Source: Sediminicola sp. YIK13
GTDB taxonomy: Bacteria > Bacteroidota > Bacteroidia > Flavobacteriales > Flavobacteriaceae
NCBI RefSeq assembly: GCF_001430825.1
Contig: NZ_CP010535.1
Location: 1,902,501 to 1,966,500 of the forward strand
DNA length: 64,000 bases
Reading direction: 5' to 3'
Shown piece by piece: positions 25,457 to 33,461 of the stretch. Each line of letters starts with the position of its first letter. The stretch's first letter is position 1. A program made the position numbers and the translations under genes. The notes under the pieces were generated by a model. That model was not told the origin of the DNA. It did not search any database and worked only from the letters and a program-made list of their open reading frames with translations.

Positions 25457-27217
25457 TTATTTCTCGAAGACCAAGGTTTCTATGGTACCGTCACCACTTA
25501 CACTTTTCAATTCCAGTCTCGTACTTGAGGCGGCAACAATATCCCAATCATCAGAAAAGGTTATAAAATTATTTCCTTCACCATAGTTCAGGTAGCACTT
25601 TAATTTTCCTTCACTATCCCGGATGATTCTCCACAATCCATTATCAACGATAGGATCTGCATTAACAGAAATACGGGCTACATTATTGGAAGAGAAGAAG
25701 AAATCAAATTCTGCATACTGTGCAGATGTATTATCTCCCTCACCTATGGTGTAGCTGGCAATTTTCCAAGCACCTCCCATTAAATAGTTTCTGATTTCCA
25801 TCACATCGCCATCTTCATTGTTATCGTTACAGTGACGCTCCAAAATCAGTTCATACGCTGTATCCTCTATCTCAAACTTCAATCTTTTGTTAGCCAAATC
25901 CCTCAACAACCATTCAAAGCTTACTCCTGGCTCGTCGCCCATTGTAATTGCCATAACCAATTGTCCCTGGGCGTTGGTAGTGATTGCCCAAGTTCCGTTT
26001 GAAGTATTTACACCATTGCTCAATGTTACTTCTGCATTGGCTCCAAAGCTGAACTTGTAACCCAACAAACGATCTATCTCCTCTCCATTGTTCTTTACTT
26101 TTTTGATCACCCAGCTACATTCCTTTAAAATCTCCCTTAAGGTATCAGGTGTATTGTTTACAATATCACAGGCTTTTTTCATGATGATCTTGTTACCATC
26201 TCCCGAGTAAAGTTTAATTCTCCCCTCTTCAATCTCATAGACAAACCATTCTAGGGTAAAATCTACCAAGACATCAAACTCCAATTTCAAAAGGACACGG
26301 TTTTCACCAACTCTAGTAGACCACGTTCCCTCTAGGGCCACACCTAATCTGTTTCTTACGATTACGCTGCCGTTTTCCTTAAAGTTCATTACATATTCGA
26401 AATATTGATCAGTCTGGTCAATACCATTCCTTTTTACTTCGTGCACCAAGAAAGGACAAGAGACCAAGAATTCGTCTAAACGCTCTTTATTAAAGTCGTC
26501 ATCATTGTAATCATTGTCATCATCCTCATCACAAGCATCCTTTGCATTCTCAATGGCATTCGCCAATTCCATATTACTATTTACTGTTATTTCAGTACCA
26601 TCGTAAAGCGCTAGGCTAATAGGAAAATCAAAACTTACCAAGTCATTATCATCCAAGCCTTTAAAGAATCTTCTCAATTCCAAATCACTGTTCACTACCA
26701 CACTACCTGTTTGTTGTAGGTTCGCACTGAAGGTGAAAAGCTTTACTGGATATACAAAATCTATACATTCTATGTCATCGTCGTCACCGCCTTCTATACA
26801 GTCGGCCGCCAAATTACGCAGGTCTTCTTTGTTATTGATCACCCGTTCTGTAAAATCTGGTAGTGTAATGGTTATAGGGAATAAAATTTCCAAGAAATCC
26901 TCATCCCCATCAATGGAATCAAAAATTTCTTCGATCAATCTCAGATCGGCTATGGAATCTATGGTCAATTGAATTCCCGCCACCTCAACTGTATAGGGAA
27001 ATTGGATAGCAATACAACTTGAGCCATCAACAATATTATCATAGGAACCATCATTTGAGGATGTACGCTCCACTAACTTTGCTGTAGCTGAACTGGCTGC
27101 AATAGCCTCTTGATCATTTCCTTGTGGCAATTCTTCAAACTCATCTTGACATGAGGTGAAATTCATAGCAAATACCAGTAGGCTGGTATACATTAGATAA
27201 CTAAAAAACTTTTTCAT
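25457..27217 (-). CDS. Large repeat-containing lipoprotein divergent from an ECF sigma operon
   Basis: A 586-residue lipoprotein (FTSC, Cys23). The first half holds four degenerate units of about 40 residues (about 72-105, 111-140, 151-190, 196-228). Each has an aromatic-Pro beta strand such as FPITITL, then a second strand ending in V.S/N, then an E/D-L helix. An acidic linker (EDDDNDYNDDD) follows. The second half holds three lipocalin-like beta-sandwich repeats (about 246-350, 359-463, 474-586), each starting with a Cys/Trp-rich helix-strand and containing GTW or GLW. I know no function; the family looks specific to flavobacteria. I chose the ATG at 27217 since the longer frame adds 35 residues before the signal. 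A candidate ECF promoter lies 34 bases upstream. No SusD-like partner is visible. Confidence 0.85.
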   Translation of the reverse strand: MKKFFSYLMYTSLLVFAMNFTSCQDEFEELPQGNDQEAIAASSATAKLVERTSSNDGSYDNIVDGSSCIAIQFPYTVEVAGIQLTIDSIADLRLIEEIFDSIDGDEDFLEILFPITITLPDFTERVINNKEDLRNLAADCIEGGDDDDIECIDFVYPVKLFTFSANLQQTGSVVVNSDLELRRFFKGLDDNDLVSFDFPISLALYDGTEITVNSNMELANAIENAKDACDEDDDNDYNDDDFNKERLDEFLVSCPFLVHEVKRNGIDQTDQYFEYVMNFKENGSVIVRNRLGVALEGTWSTRVGENRVLLKLEFDVLVDFTLEWFVYEIEEGRIKLYSGDGNKIIMKKACDIVNNTPDTLREILKECSWVIKKVKNNGEEIDRLLGYKFSFGANAEVTLSNGVNTSNGTWAITTNAQGQLVMAITMGDEPGVSFEWLLRDLANKRLKFEIEDTAYELILERHCNDNNEDGDVMEIRNYLMGGAWKIASYTIGEGDNTSAQYAEFDFFFSSNNVARISVNADPIVDNGLWRIIRDSEGKLKCYLNYGEGNNFITFSDDWDIVAASSTRLELKSVSGDGTIETLVFEK

Positions 27218-27251
27218 AATGTTTGGATTTAATTTGGTGTTATAACTATAG

Positions 27252-27277
27252 AACAACCCACATATAAAAAACCCTAC
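27252..27277 (-). promoter_or_regulatory. Candidate ECF-sigma promoter of the repeat-lipoprotein gene
   Basis: Read on the minus strand, this site is GTAGGG, a 13-base spacer starting TTTTT, then GGTTGTT, ending 34 bases before the ATG at 27217. The same two blocks with the same spacing occur before the fecR gene at 27944. A short two-part site with a fixed gap, placed before genes next to an ECF sigma gene, fits an ECF -35/-10 promoter. The assignment to this sigma factor is inference. Confidence 0.65.
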
Positions 27278-27324
27278 CCCATTTTTAATTTTTTTTAAAA
27301 TATATTTGAAAAAAATTAACACGC

Positions 27325-27837
27325 TTGGATACGGACAACAAAAACAACGTTTGCAAAGAAGAGGTCTATAGCGCCCTCTTTAACACCAATTCTAAAACGG
27401 TTTTTAACTATATATATTATAAGTTCGGGAATGAGGAAAAAGCATATGATGCCGTTCAAGAGGCTTTCATAAAACTTTGGGAGAATTGTGCCAAGGTAGC
27501 ACCCGAGAAAGCCAAATCTTATGTTTATACCGTTGCAAACAATCTTTACCTTAATGTAATCAAGGCCGAAAAGGTCCGTTTAAAATATGCCGATAAGAGT
27601 TTGGAGGTTTCCCATGAGTCACCGGAATTTTTGTTGGAGGAAAAACAATATCAGGAAAAATTAGACCGTGCTTTGAACAGTTTACCAGACAACCAACGCA
27701 CCACGTTTTTATTGAATAGGATAGATGGAAAGAAGTATGCCGAAATAGCAGAAATGGAAAATGTTAGTGTGAAGGCCATAGAAAAGAGAATGCATTTGGC
27801 ATTAAAATCATTGCGCGAACAAATTGAAGGCATTTAA
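27325..27837 (+). CDS. ECF (sigma-70 family) RNA polymerase sigma factor
   Basis: A 170-residue ECF sigma factor. Region 2 covers about residues 12-85 (VFNYIYYKFGNEEKAYDAVQ, then EAFIKLWEN); region 4 covers about 110-165 (LPDNQRTTFLLNRIDG, then KYAEIAEMENVSVKAIEKRM). It should direct RNA polymerase to the promoters of its partner genes. The only start in the open frame before region 2 is TTG at 27325, since a stop lies at 27307. The fecR gene follows after 154 bases and carries its own candidate promoter. The same divergent region carries the promoter of the repeat-lipoprotein. I see no copy of the motif before the sigma gene itself. Confidence 0.9.
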   Translation: MDTDNKNNVCKEEVYSALFNTNSKTVFNYIYYKFGNEEKAYDAVQEAFIKLWENCAKVAPEKAKSYVYTVANNLYLNVIKAEKVRLKYADKSLEVSHESPEFLLEEKQYQEKLDRALNSLPDNQRTTFLLNRIDGKKYAEIAEMENVSVKAIEKRMHLALKSLREQIEGI

Positions 27838-27943
27838 GGAGGTATTGATGATTATGGTTAAGGTAGGGATAGCTTTAAGGTGTATTGAATTTTCAATTCA
27901 GCGATACTTTATCCTTTTAGAGATAAAATATTTCAATTAAAAA

Positions 27944-27969
27944 GTAGGGTTTTTATTTTTTTGGTTGTT
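27944..27969 (+). promoter_or_regulatory. Candidate ECF-sigma promoter before fecR
   Basis: GTAGGG at 27944, a 13-base spacer (TTTTTATTTTTTT) and GGTTGTT at 27963-27969, ending 22 bases before the ATG of the FecR gene. It matches the site before the repeat-lipoprotein gene in both blocks, in the first five spacer bases and in spacing. It lies inside the 154-base gap between the sigma factor and FecR, so this gap probably splits two transcription units. Confidence 0.65.
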
Positions 27970-27991
27970 ACAATTATGAAAAGACAGTAAG

Positions 27992-28906
27992 ATGCAAGAA
28001 AATTACTTAGCAAAATGGCTCAATAACGAACTCACTGAGGAGGAGTTGGTAGAATTTAAAAAATCTGCCGAGTATGCTTCCTATCAGAGGTTAAAGGAAG
28101 TTTCCAATAAATTGGAGGCTCCAAAATTTGATGCCGATCAGGTATGGGCCTCCCTTAAGAACAAGAGGGAATCTTCCAAATCCAAGGTTGTCCAATTGCG
28201 CCCCTTCACGAAATTGATGAGGGTTGCGGCTGCCATTGCCGTTATTGCTGTTGCTTCTTTCTTTTATTTCAATTCCTTGGACGAAACCATATCTACACAA
28301 TATGCAGAGCGGGCAGAAGTAATTTTACCCGATGCCTCTGAAATTGTATTGAATGTAGATTCCGAAGTTTCCTACAGCAAAAAGAAATGGGACAAAAAAC
28401 GAAATGTATCCCTGAAAGGAGAGGCCTTCTTTAAGGTGGCCAAAGGAAAACGATTTACCGTTACCACCCTAGAAGGTACTGTGGCAGTTTTGGGAACCCA
28501 ATTTAACGTAGAAAATAGAAAAGGTCTTTTTGAAGTGACCTGTTTTGAAGGACTCGTAAGTGTAACCTTCCAGAACAAGGAATTCAAAGTTCCTGCCGGA
28601 TCTTCATTTTTGGCTATCAATGGAGAGGTAAAACCTACCATTGCACCAACAACCACTTTGCCTTATTGGATGAACAATGAAAGTAATTTTAAAAGTATTC
28701 CGCTTTTATATGTGCTGGATGAGTTTGAAAGACAATACAATGTAACTGTTGAAGTAAAGGATATTGATACCACCCAATTATTTACTGGTACTTTTAGTAA
28801 TACAGATATAGATTTAGCGTTAGAAAGTATAAGTGTTCCTGTCAATATCCAGTTCAAAAAACTGGACGGGAATAAAGTCGTGTTCTATGCTGAAGAAACA
28901 CCATAA
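27992..28906 (+). CDS. FecR-family anti-sigma factor
   Basis: A 304-residue membrane protein. Residues 1-65 (AKWLNNELTEEELVEFKKS) form the cytosolic sigma-binding part. One membrane helix follows near residues 72-92 (MRVAAAIAVIAVASFFYF). The periplasmic FecR domain spans about 100-215 and a DUF4974 domain, fed by STN-type signals, covers about 225-300 (IPLLYVLDEFERQYNVTV). It should hold the ECF sigma factor at the membrane until the outer-membrane receptor signals. Its end overlaps the TonB-receptor gene by 20 bases, so the two are co-translated. Confidence 0.93.
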   Translation: MQENYLAKWLNNELTEEELVEFKKSAEYASYQRLKEVSNKLEAPKFDADQVWASLKNKRESSKSKVVQLRPFTKLMRVAAAIAVIAVASFFYFNSLDETISTQYAERAEVILPDASEIVLNVDSEVSYSKKKWDKKRNVSLKGEAFFKVAKGKRFTVTTLEGTVAVLGTQFNVENRKGLFEVTCFEGLVSVTFQNKEFKVPAGSSFLAINGEVKPTIAPTTTLPYWMNNESNFKSIPLLYVLDEFERQYNVTVEVKDIDTTQLFTGTFSNTDIDLALESISVPVNIQFKKLDGNKVVFYAEETP

Positions 28907-31448
28907 AATTCTACATACCACTTTTATACTCCTGCTGTTTTTTACCTTGGCGACCAAGGCACAAAACAGCAAGGTTGTTTCTATACCCCTTATAGATTAT
29001 ATCCAAACGTTGGAAGCGTCTTTTAATGTCAAGTTCTCTTATGTAGACGAGGATATCCAAGATTTATCGATATCCCCAATACAGAGCAACGACCTAGCGG
29101 AAATATTAACAGGCATTCAAAATCTTACTCAACTACAAGTCAAGAAACTGAGCGACCGTTACTATACCCTATACAAAAGTACCACTGTGGATATTTGTGC
29201 CCAAGTGCTCGATAATTTTGAAGCCAACACTATCCCCGGAGCTACCATTGAAGTATTGGGAAGTAGTATTGCCATAGTTACCAATTTTGAAGGTTCCTTT
29301 AGATTGGAGAATATTCCTAGACAAGCCACCTTGAGAATACGGTTTTTGGGGTATAAAACAAGATACATTAGGGCCGAGGAATTGGTAAACCCTTCCCCCT
29401 GCCAACAAATATTATTGATACCCAATTATGAAGAATTGGATGAGGTAGTCCTATTTAAGCTTCTGACCACAGGGTTAAGCCAACAAAGGGATGGCAGTAT
29501 ATTATTGACCATAGACGATTTTGGGATTCTCCCTGGACTGATAGAGCCCGATGTACTGCAAACCGTCCAAGCCCTACCGGGAATTAAAAGCATTGATGAA
29601 ACGGTCTCCGACATCAACGTAAGAGGCGGCACAAATGATCAAAACTTGATCTTATGGGATGGTATAAAAATGTACCAGTCAGGCCACTTTTTTGGATTGA
29701 TCTCGGCCTTTAACCCTTATCTCACCGATAAGGTGACCATCATCAAAAACGGCACCAGTGCCCAATATGGGGGTGGTGTCAGTAGTATCATCAACATGGA
29801 ATCCCAGAACAACATCAACGATTCATTTTTTGGGGGAGCAGGGTTTAACTTAATCAGTGGTGATGTTTATGCTCATGTGCCTATAAGTAGAAAGTTGGCA
29901 TTTCAAGTTTCTGCCAGACGTTCGGTAACCGACTTTTTAAATACCCCGACTTATAGCCGATTTTTTGACAAAGCTTTTCAGGATACCGAAATTAAGGAAA
30001 ACAATTCCCAATCAACGGATGCGGATATCATTAGGGAAGAGGACTTTTATTTTTATGATATTTCAGGTAAGATACTCTATGATCTCAATGAAAACCAAAA
30101 AGTTAGGCTGAGCTTTATCAATATTAAAAACGATCTTTTATATACGGAAACGGCAAAGGATAGCACTCAATCTTCACGAAGTGGCCTTGATCAAAACAAT
30201 ATTTCTTTTGGAGGTCATCTGGAAAGCACATGGACTTCTAATTTTTCCACGGATCTAAATATGTATTATACCAGATATAATTTAGATGCCAGGAATAGTA
30301 CCGATAACGGCAATCAGCAACTGTTTCAAAACAATCAGGTATTGGAAACGGCTGTAAAGCTGAACACCAGATATGAGTTTTCCAAAACAATTAGCATGCT
30401 CAATGGGTATGCTTTCACTGAAGTTGGCATCATCAATTTCACCAATGTGACCCAACCTGCTTTTAAAAGCAATATCAAGGGCGTTCTCAGGCAACATTCG
30501 GTATTCTCTGAACTCAGTTATAAATCTCTAAATAATAAATTTAATAGTAGGATTGGGGGTCGATTAAATTATCTGGAGAACCTCGATACTTTTAAAGAGT
30601 GGATCCTGGAGCCACGATTAAGCCTTACCTATAATTTTACCAAACATTTCAATGGAGAGATTTTGGGGGAGTTTAAAAATCAGGCCACTAATCAGATAAT
30701 TGATCTGGAACAAAATTTCTTAGGAATTGAAAAAAACCGATGGATTTTATCCGATAATGATGAACTGCCAATTACCAAAAGCAAACAAGCGTCCATTGGG
30801 TTCAACTACGATGATAAAAGCTGGTATTTGGGGCTTCAAGGTTTTTACAAGGAAGTCAATGGCATCAGCACCTCTACCCAAGGTTTCCAAAACCAAAATC
30901 AATTCAAAGGAGAGATTGGAAAATATGATGTAAAGGGGATCGAATTTTTGATCAATAAAAAAACAAACACTTTTAGCTCCTGGTTGAGCTATGCCTACAA
31001 CCTCAACAATTATACCTTTGAAGACATTACCCCAAATACCTTCCCCAACAATTTGGACATTAGGCACACTGTTACTTTTGCAGGTACGTATACCTATGAG
31101 GGACTAAAATTAGGGATTGGCCTAAATTATAGGACTGGAAAACCTTATACGGAACCTCAGGAAGGCGACAATGCCATTGACCGGACAACCTTTCCCAATA
31201 CCATCAATTACCAAGAGAACAACAGTAGTAGGCTGCCAGACTACCTTAGAGCGGACGCTTCCGCCATTTATGCTTTTGAGATGGGGAATAAGGTAAAGGC
31301 ATCGGTGGGCGCATCCCTACTGAACCTTTTGAACAAAAGAAATGTTTTGAACACCTATTACAGATTAAACGACGATAACCAGATACAAACTATAGAGAGT
31401 GTTTCCTTGGGGATAACACCCAATGTTAGCTTTCGACTCAGTTTTTAA
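28887..31448 (+). CDS. TonB-dependent receptor with STN and carboxypeptidase-like N-terminal domains
   Basis: An 853-residue outer-membrane receptor. After a signal peptide (TTFILLLFFTLATKAQ) comes an STN domain at about 27-95, the part that talks to FecR-type proteins, then a carboxypeptidase-regulatory-like beta sandwich at about 95-175 (GATIEVLGSSIAIVTNFEG). The plug domain includes LPGIKSIDETVSDINVRGG and SAQYGGGVSSIINMES, followed by the 22-strand barrel ending in SFRLSF with a terminal Phe. It should take up an unknown ligand with TonB and also signal to FecR and the ECF factor. No SusD gene follows. I chose the ATG at 28887 because it begins the signal peptide and overlaps fecR by 20 bases. 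Confidence 0.93.
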   Translation: MLKKHHKILHTTFILLLFFTLATKAQNSKVVSIPLIDYIQTLEASFNVKFSYVDEDIQDLSISPIQSNDLAEILTGIQNLTQLQVKKLSDRYYTLYKSTTVDICAQVLDNFEANTIPGATIEVLGSSIAIVTNFEGSFRLENIPRQATLRIRFLGYKTRYIRAEELVNPSPCQQILLIPNYEELDEVVLFKLLTTGLSQQRDGSILLTIDDFGILPGLIEPDVLQTVQALPGIKSIDETVSDINVRGGTNDQNLILWDGIKMYQSGHFFGLISAFNPYLTDKVTIIKNGTSAQYGGGVSSIINMESQNNINDSFFGGAGFNLISGDVYAHVPISRKLAFQVSARRSVTDFLNTPTYSRFFDKAFQDTEIKENNSQSTDADIIREEDFYFYDISGKILYDLNENQKVRLSFINIKNDLLYTETAKDSTQSSRSGLDQNNISFGGHLESTWTSNFSTDLNMYYTRYNLDARNSTDNGNQQLFQNNQVLETAVKLNTRYEFSKTISMLNGYAFTEVGIINFTNVTQPAFKSNIKGVLRQHSVFSELSYKSLNNKFNSRIGGRLNYLENLDTFKEWILEPRLSLTYNFTKHFNGEILGEFKNQATNQIIDLEQNFLGIEKNRWILSDNDELPITKSKQASIGFNYDDKSWYLGLQGFYKEVNGISTSTQGFQNQNQFKGEIGKYDVKGIEFLINKKTNTFSSWLSYAYNLNNYTFEDITPNTFPNNLDIRHTVTFAGTYTYEGLKLGIGLNYRTGKPYTEPQEGDNAIDRTTFPNTINYQENNSSRLPDYLRADASAIYAFEMGNKVKASVGASLLNLLNKRNVLNTYYRLNDDNQIQTIESVSLGITPNVSFRLSF

Positions 31449-31534
31449 TTCTAGCCAATTATACTATCCTGTTCCATGAATTCCTTCTGAAGAACAGTTT
31501 TGGGCTTCGCTTTTTGCTTTATCAATCTTAGAAC

Positions 31535-31840
31535 ATGGCGAAATACAAGACCCATGGCCATGCAAAACAAATGCCCAAGAATTTACTCAATCACATAACG
31601 GACCTTAATGTCAGGAATGTATTTACTGAATATTGTCCGGATAAAGAAAATCTGAACGAAAGAGAGTATCAGTATTATTTATACAATCGGATCATGACCA
31701 AAACGTGTGGAAAGGTTATGGCGGCAAGAAAGGAAAAAAAGATAGGCTCAAACGTATCGCTATCCTTTCCAATAAAAAGATATAATAAGGCAAGACCAGT
31801 TACGGAAATGGCCCAATACACGAAGGAGGTTTTCAAGTAA
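31535..31840 (+). CDS. Doubtful ORF, 101 residues, overlapping the end of blh on the other strand
   Basis: An ATG at 31535 opens a basic 101-residue frame with no family I know. The last 166 bases overlap the 3' end of blh, read in the opposite direction, and the blh end there is conserved (FPHVLVMI). The first 46 codons lie outside blh and are ordinary-looking (THGHAKQMPKNLLNHITDL). It could be a true small gene, a gene remnant that runs on into blh, or chance. No signal peptide. Confidence 0.35.
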   Translation: MAKYKTHGHAKQMPKNLLNHITDLNVRNVFTEYCPDKENLNEREYQYYLYNRIMTKTCGKVMAARKEKKIGSNVSLSFPIKRYNKARPVTEMAQYTKEVFK

Positions 31841-32574
31841 AGAATGATACTTTTTTTGGTGACATCGCCATATAGAAATCTAATTTGGTCCACCAATGAA
31901 GGTAATGAGTGCCATAATATAAAATATATGGCGAAGGACCAGAGAAGAGATGCTGTTTTAAATACTATTAAAAATAACACTAAATAAAAGATCTCCTTAA
32001 CCCAACTACTGATGAGCTTGTGATTTTTGGTAAGCAAGATATATAGAGCTATGAATAAGCCCCCGCTTAAAAATAGCAAATAGGTATAAAATCTTATTGG
32101 CACTGCGTAACCTGTAATATTCTCAATCACACTGTTGACAACAGTTACTTGTGATACGAACAATAAAGAAAGAACAAAGAGACCATAACTGCTATAAAAC
32201 AATATAGTTGTACGAGATTGACTTTTCAATTTGGAATTCCAATGCTGCTCTCCAAAATGATATCCACTAAACAGAACAAATGTGAAAAGAGCTAAACTTG
32301 GTAGGTAATAAAATAAAGAAGCACAGAACAATATAAATAGGATGTAATACGAGGCGACCTTTAAAAAATTATACTTCTTTTTTGCTTTTGAATTGGAGGT
32401 TTGTATCAATTTTAAATCATTTGCACCGTGCAGGATTCCAAAAGTCAGGATTAAAAAATAGGCTACCATATCCTCTGTAGTATCCCCAAAATTTATGGCG
32501 AACCAAAGGAATAAAAAGGTAGTAACGATAATAAAACTGTCCAAATTCTTAAAAACAACGCCCTTATTTTTCAT
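31675..32574 (-). CDS. blh: Blh, Brp/Blh-family beta-carotene 15,15'-dioxygenase
   Basis: A 299-residue membrane protein with about eight to nine hydrophobic helices. It has the Blh signature histidines: His49 in HGANDL, His106 and His111 in HFGEQHW, His222 in LWHSLPS and His290 in FPHVLVM, which would bind the catalytic iron. Blh cleaves beta-carotene into two retinals, the chromophore of the divergent proteorhodopsin. The gene is distinctly AT-rich; 60-base lines I counted were 27-32% G+C, against about 45% within the rhodopsin gene. Its 3' end overlaps the doubtful 101-residue frame. The 87 bases between blh and the rhodopsin gene hold both promoters. Confidence 0.93.
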   Translation of the reverse strand: MKNKGVVFKNLDSFIIVTTFLFLWFAINFGDTTEDMVAYFLILTFGILHGANDLKLIQTSNSKAKKKYNFLKVASYYILFILFCASLFYYLPSLALFTFVLFSGYHFGEQHWNSKLKSQSRTTILFYSSYGLFVLSLLFVSQVTVVNSVIENITGYAVPIRFYTYLLFLSGGLFIALYILLTKNHKLISSWVKEIFYLVLFLIVFKTASLLWSFAIYFILWHSLPSLVDQIRFLYGDVTKKSIILYLKTSFVYWAISVTGLALLYLFIGKDSDTFEPIFFSFLAAITFPHVLVMIRLYK

Positions 32575-32595
32575 TTTTCACAAAAATATAACAAT

Positions 32596-32624
32596 AGGTA
32601 AAACTTTTTTGTTTAAATTTACCT
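32596..32624. promoter_or_regulatory. Inverted repeat between blh and proteorhodopsin, candidate operator
   Basis: AGGTAAA at 32596-32602 and its exact complement TTTACCT at 32618-32624, separated by 15 AT-rich bases, sit in the middle of the 87-base divergent promoter region. It could bind a dimeric regulator of both genes, or be a chance match in AT-rich DNA. Confidence 0.3.
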
Positions 32625-32661
32625 CAAATTAATTAAACAAAAACTTATAATACTATTAATT

Positions 32662-33390
32662 ATGGAAAACTTTTTAGCTTCAATTCCTTTGGTAGCAAAA
32701 CTCGCTCCAGACGATTACGTTGGTTTTACCTTTTTTGTTGGCTGTATGGCCATGATGGCAGCTTCTGCTTTTTTCTTTCTATCCATGAGCAGCTTCGACA
32801 AAAAATGGAGAACTTCAATCCTAGTTTCAGGATTAATTACTTTTATCGCAGCGGTCCACTATTGGTACATGCGTGACTACTGGGCTGCCTTTGAGGAGTC
32901 CCCAACTTTCTTTCGTTATGTAGATTGGGTACTAACAGTACCTTTAATGTGCGTAGAATTCTTTTTAATCTTGAAAGTAGCGGGAGCTAAAAAGTCCCTC
33001 ATGTGGCGTTTAATCTTCCTTTCCGTAGTAATGTTAGTTACGGGTTACATTGGAGAAGCCGTATTAAGAGACCAAGCTTGGCTTTGGGGTCTAATATCGG
33101 GTATCGCTTATTTCGTAATTGTTTATGATATTTGGTTAGGTGAAGCAAAAAAATTGGCAGAAGCCGCAGGTGGCGCAGTTTTAAAAGCGCACAAAACGTT
33201 ATGTTGGTTTGTATTGGTAGGATGGGCAATCTATCCTATTGGATATATGGCAGGTACCCCAGGATGGTACGAAGGCTTTTTTGGAGGTCTAGATCTAGAT
33301 GTTATCTATAACATTGGTGACGCCATTAACAAAATTGGTTTTGGTCTAGTGGTTTATGGTTTGGCAGTATCCAAATCATCCGAGGCTTAG
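32662..33390 (+). CDS. Proteorhodopsin, light-driven proton pump
   Basis: A 242-residue seven-helix microbial rhodopsin. The retinal lysine is Lys224 in DAINKIG, with the counterion Asp220; helix C carries Asp88 (proton acceptor), Thr92 and Glu99 (proton donor), the DTE set of outward proton pumps. His66 in VHYW pairs with Asp88 as in other proteorhodopsins. The spectral tuning site (position 105 of green proteorhodopsin) is Met96, the green-absorbing type usual in flavobacteria. Helix E has Gly143, aligning with Gly156 of xanthorhodopsin (Phe152 in green proteorhodopsin), so a carotenoid antenna may fit. blh is divergent. A strong terminator follows. Confidence 0.98.
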   Translation: MENFLASIPLVAKLAPDDYVGFTFFVGCMAMMAASAFFFLSMSSFDKKWRTSILVSGLITFIAAVHYWYMRDYWAAFEESPTFFRYVDWVLTVPLMCVEFFLILKVAGAKKSLMWRLIFLSVVMLVTGYIGEAVLRDQAWLWGLISGIAYFVIVYDIWLGEAKKLAEAAGGAVLKAHKTLCWFVLVGWAIYPIGYMAGTPGWYEGFFGGLDLDVIYNIGDAINKIGFGLVVYGLAVSKSSEA

Positions 33391-33412
33391 TTATTTGAAT
33401 AGACTTACAATG

Positions 33413-33440
33413 AAAAAGACCGCAAATTGCGGTCTTTTTT
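33413..33440. terminator. Bidirectional terminator between proteorhodopsin and argS
   Basis: AAAAAGACCGCAA and TTGCGGTCTTTTTT form a near-perfect hairpin with A and T runs on both sides. It ends the rhodopsin transcript on the plus strand and argS on the minus strand. Confidence 0.92.
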
Positions 33441-33461
33441 ATTTCTATATCATTTCTAACT

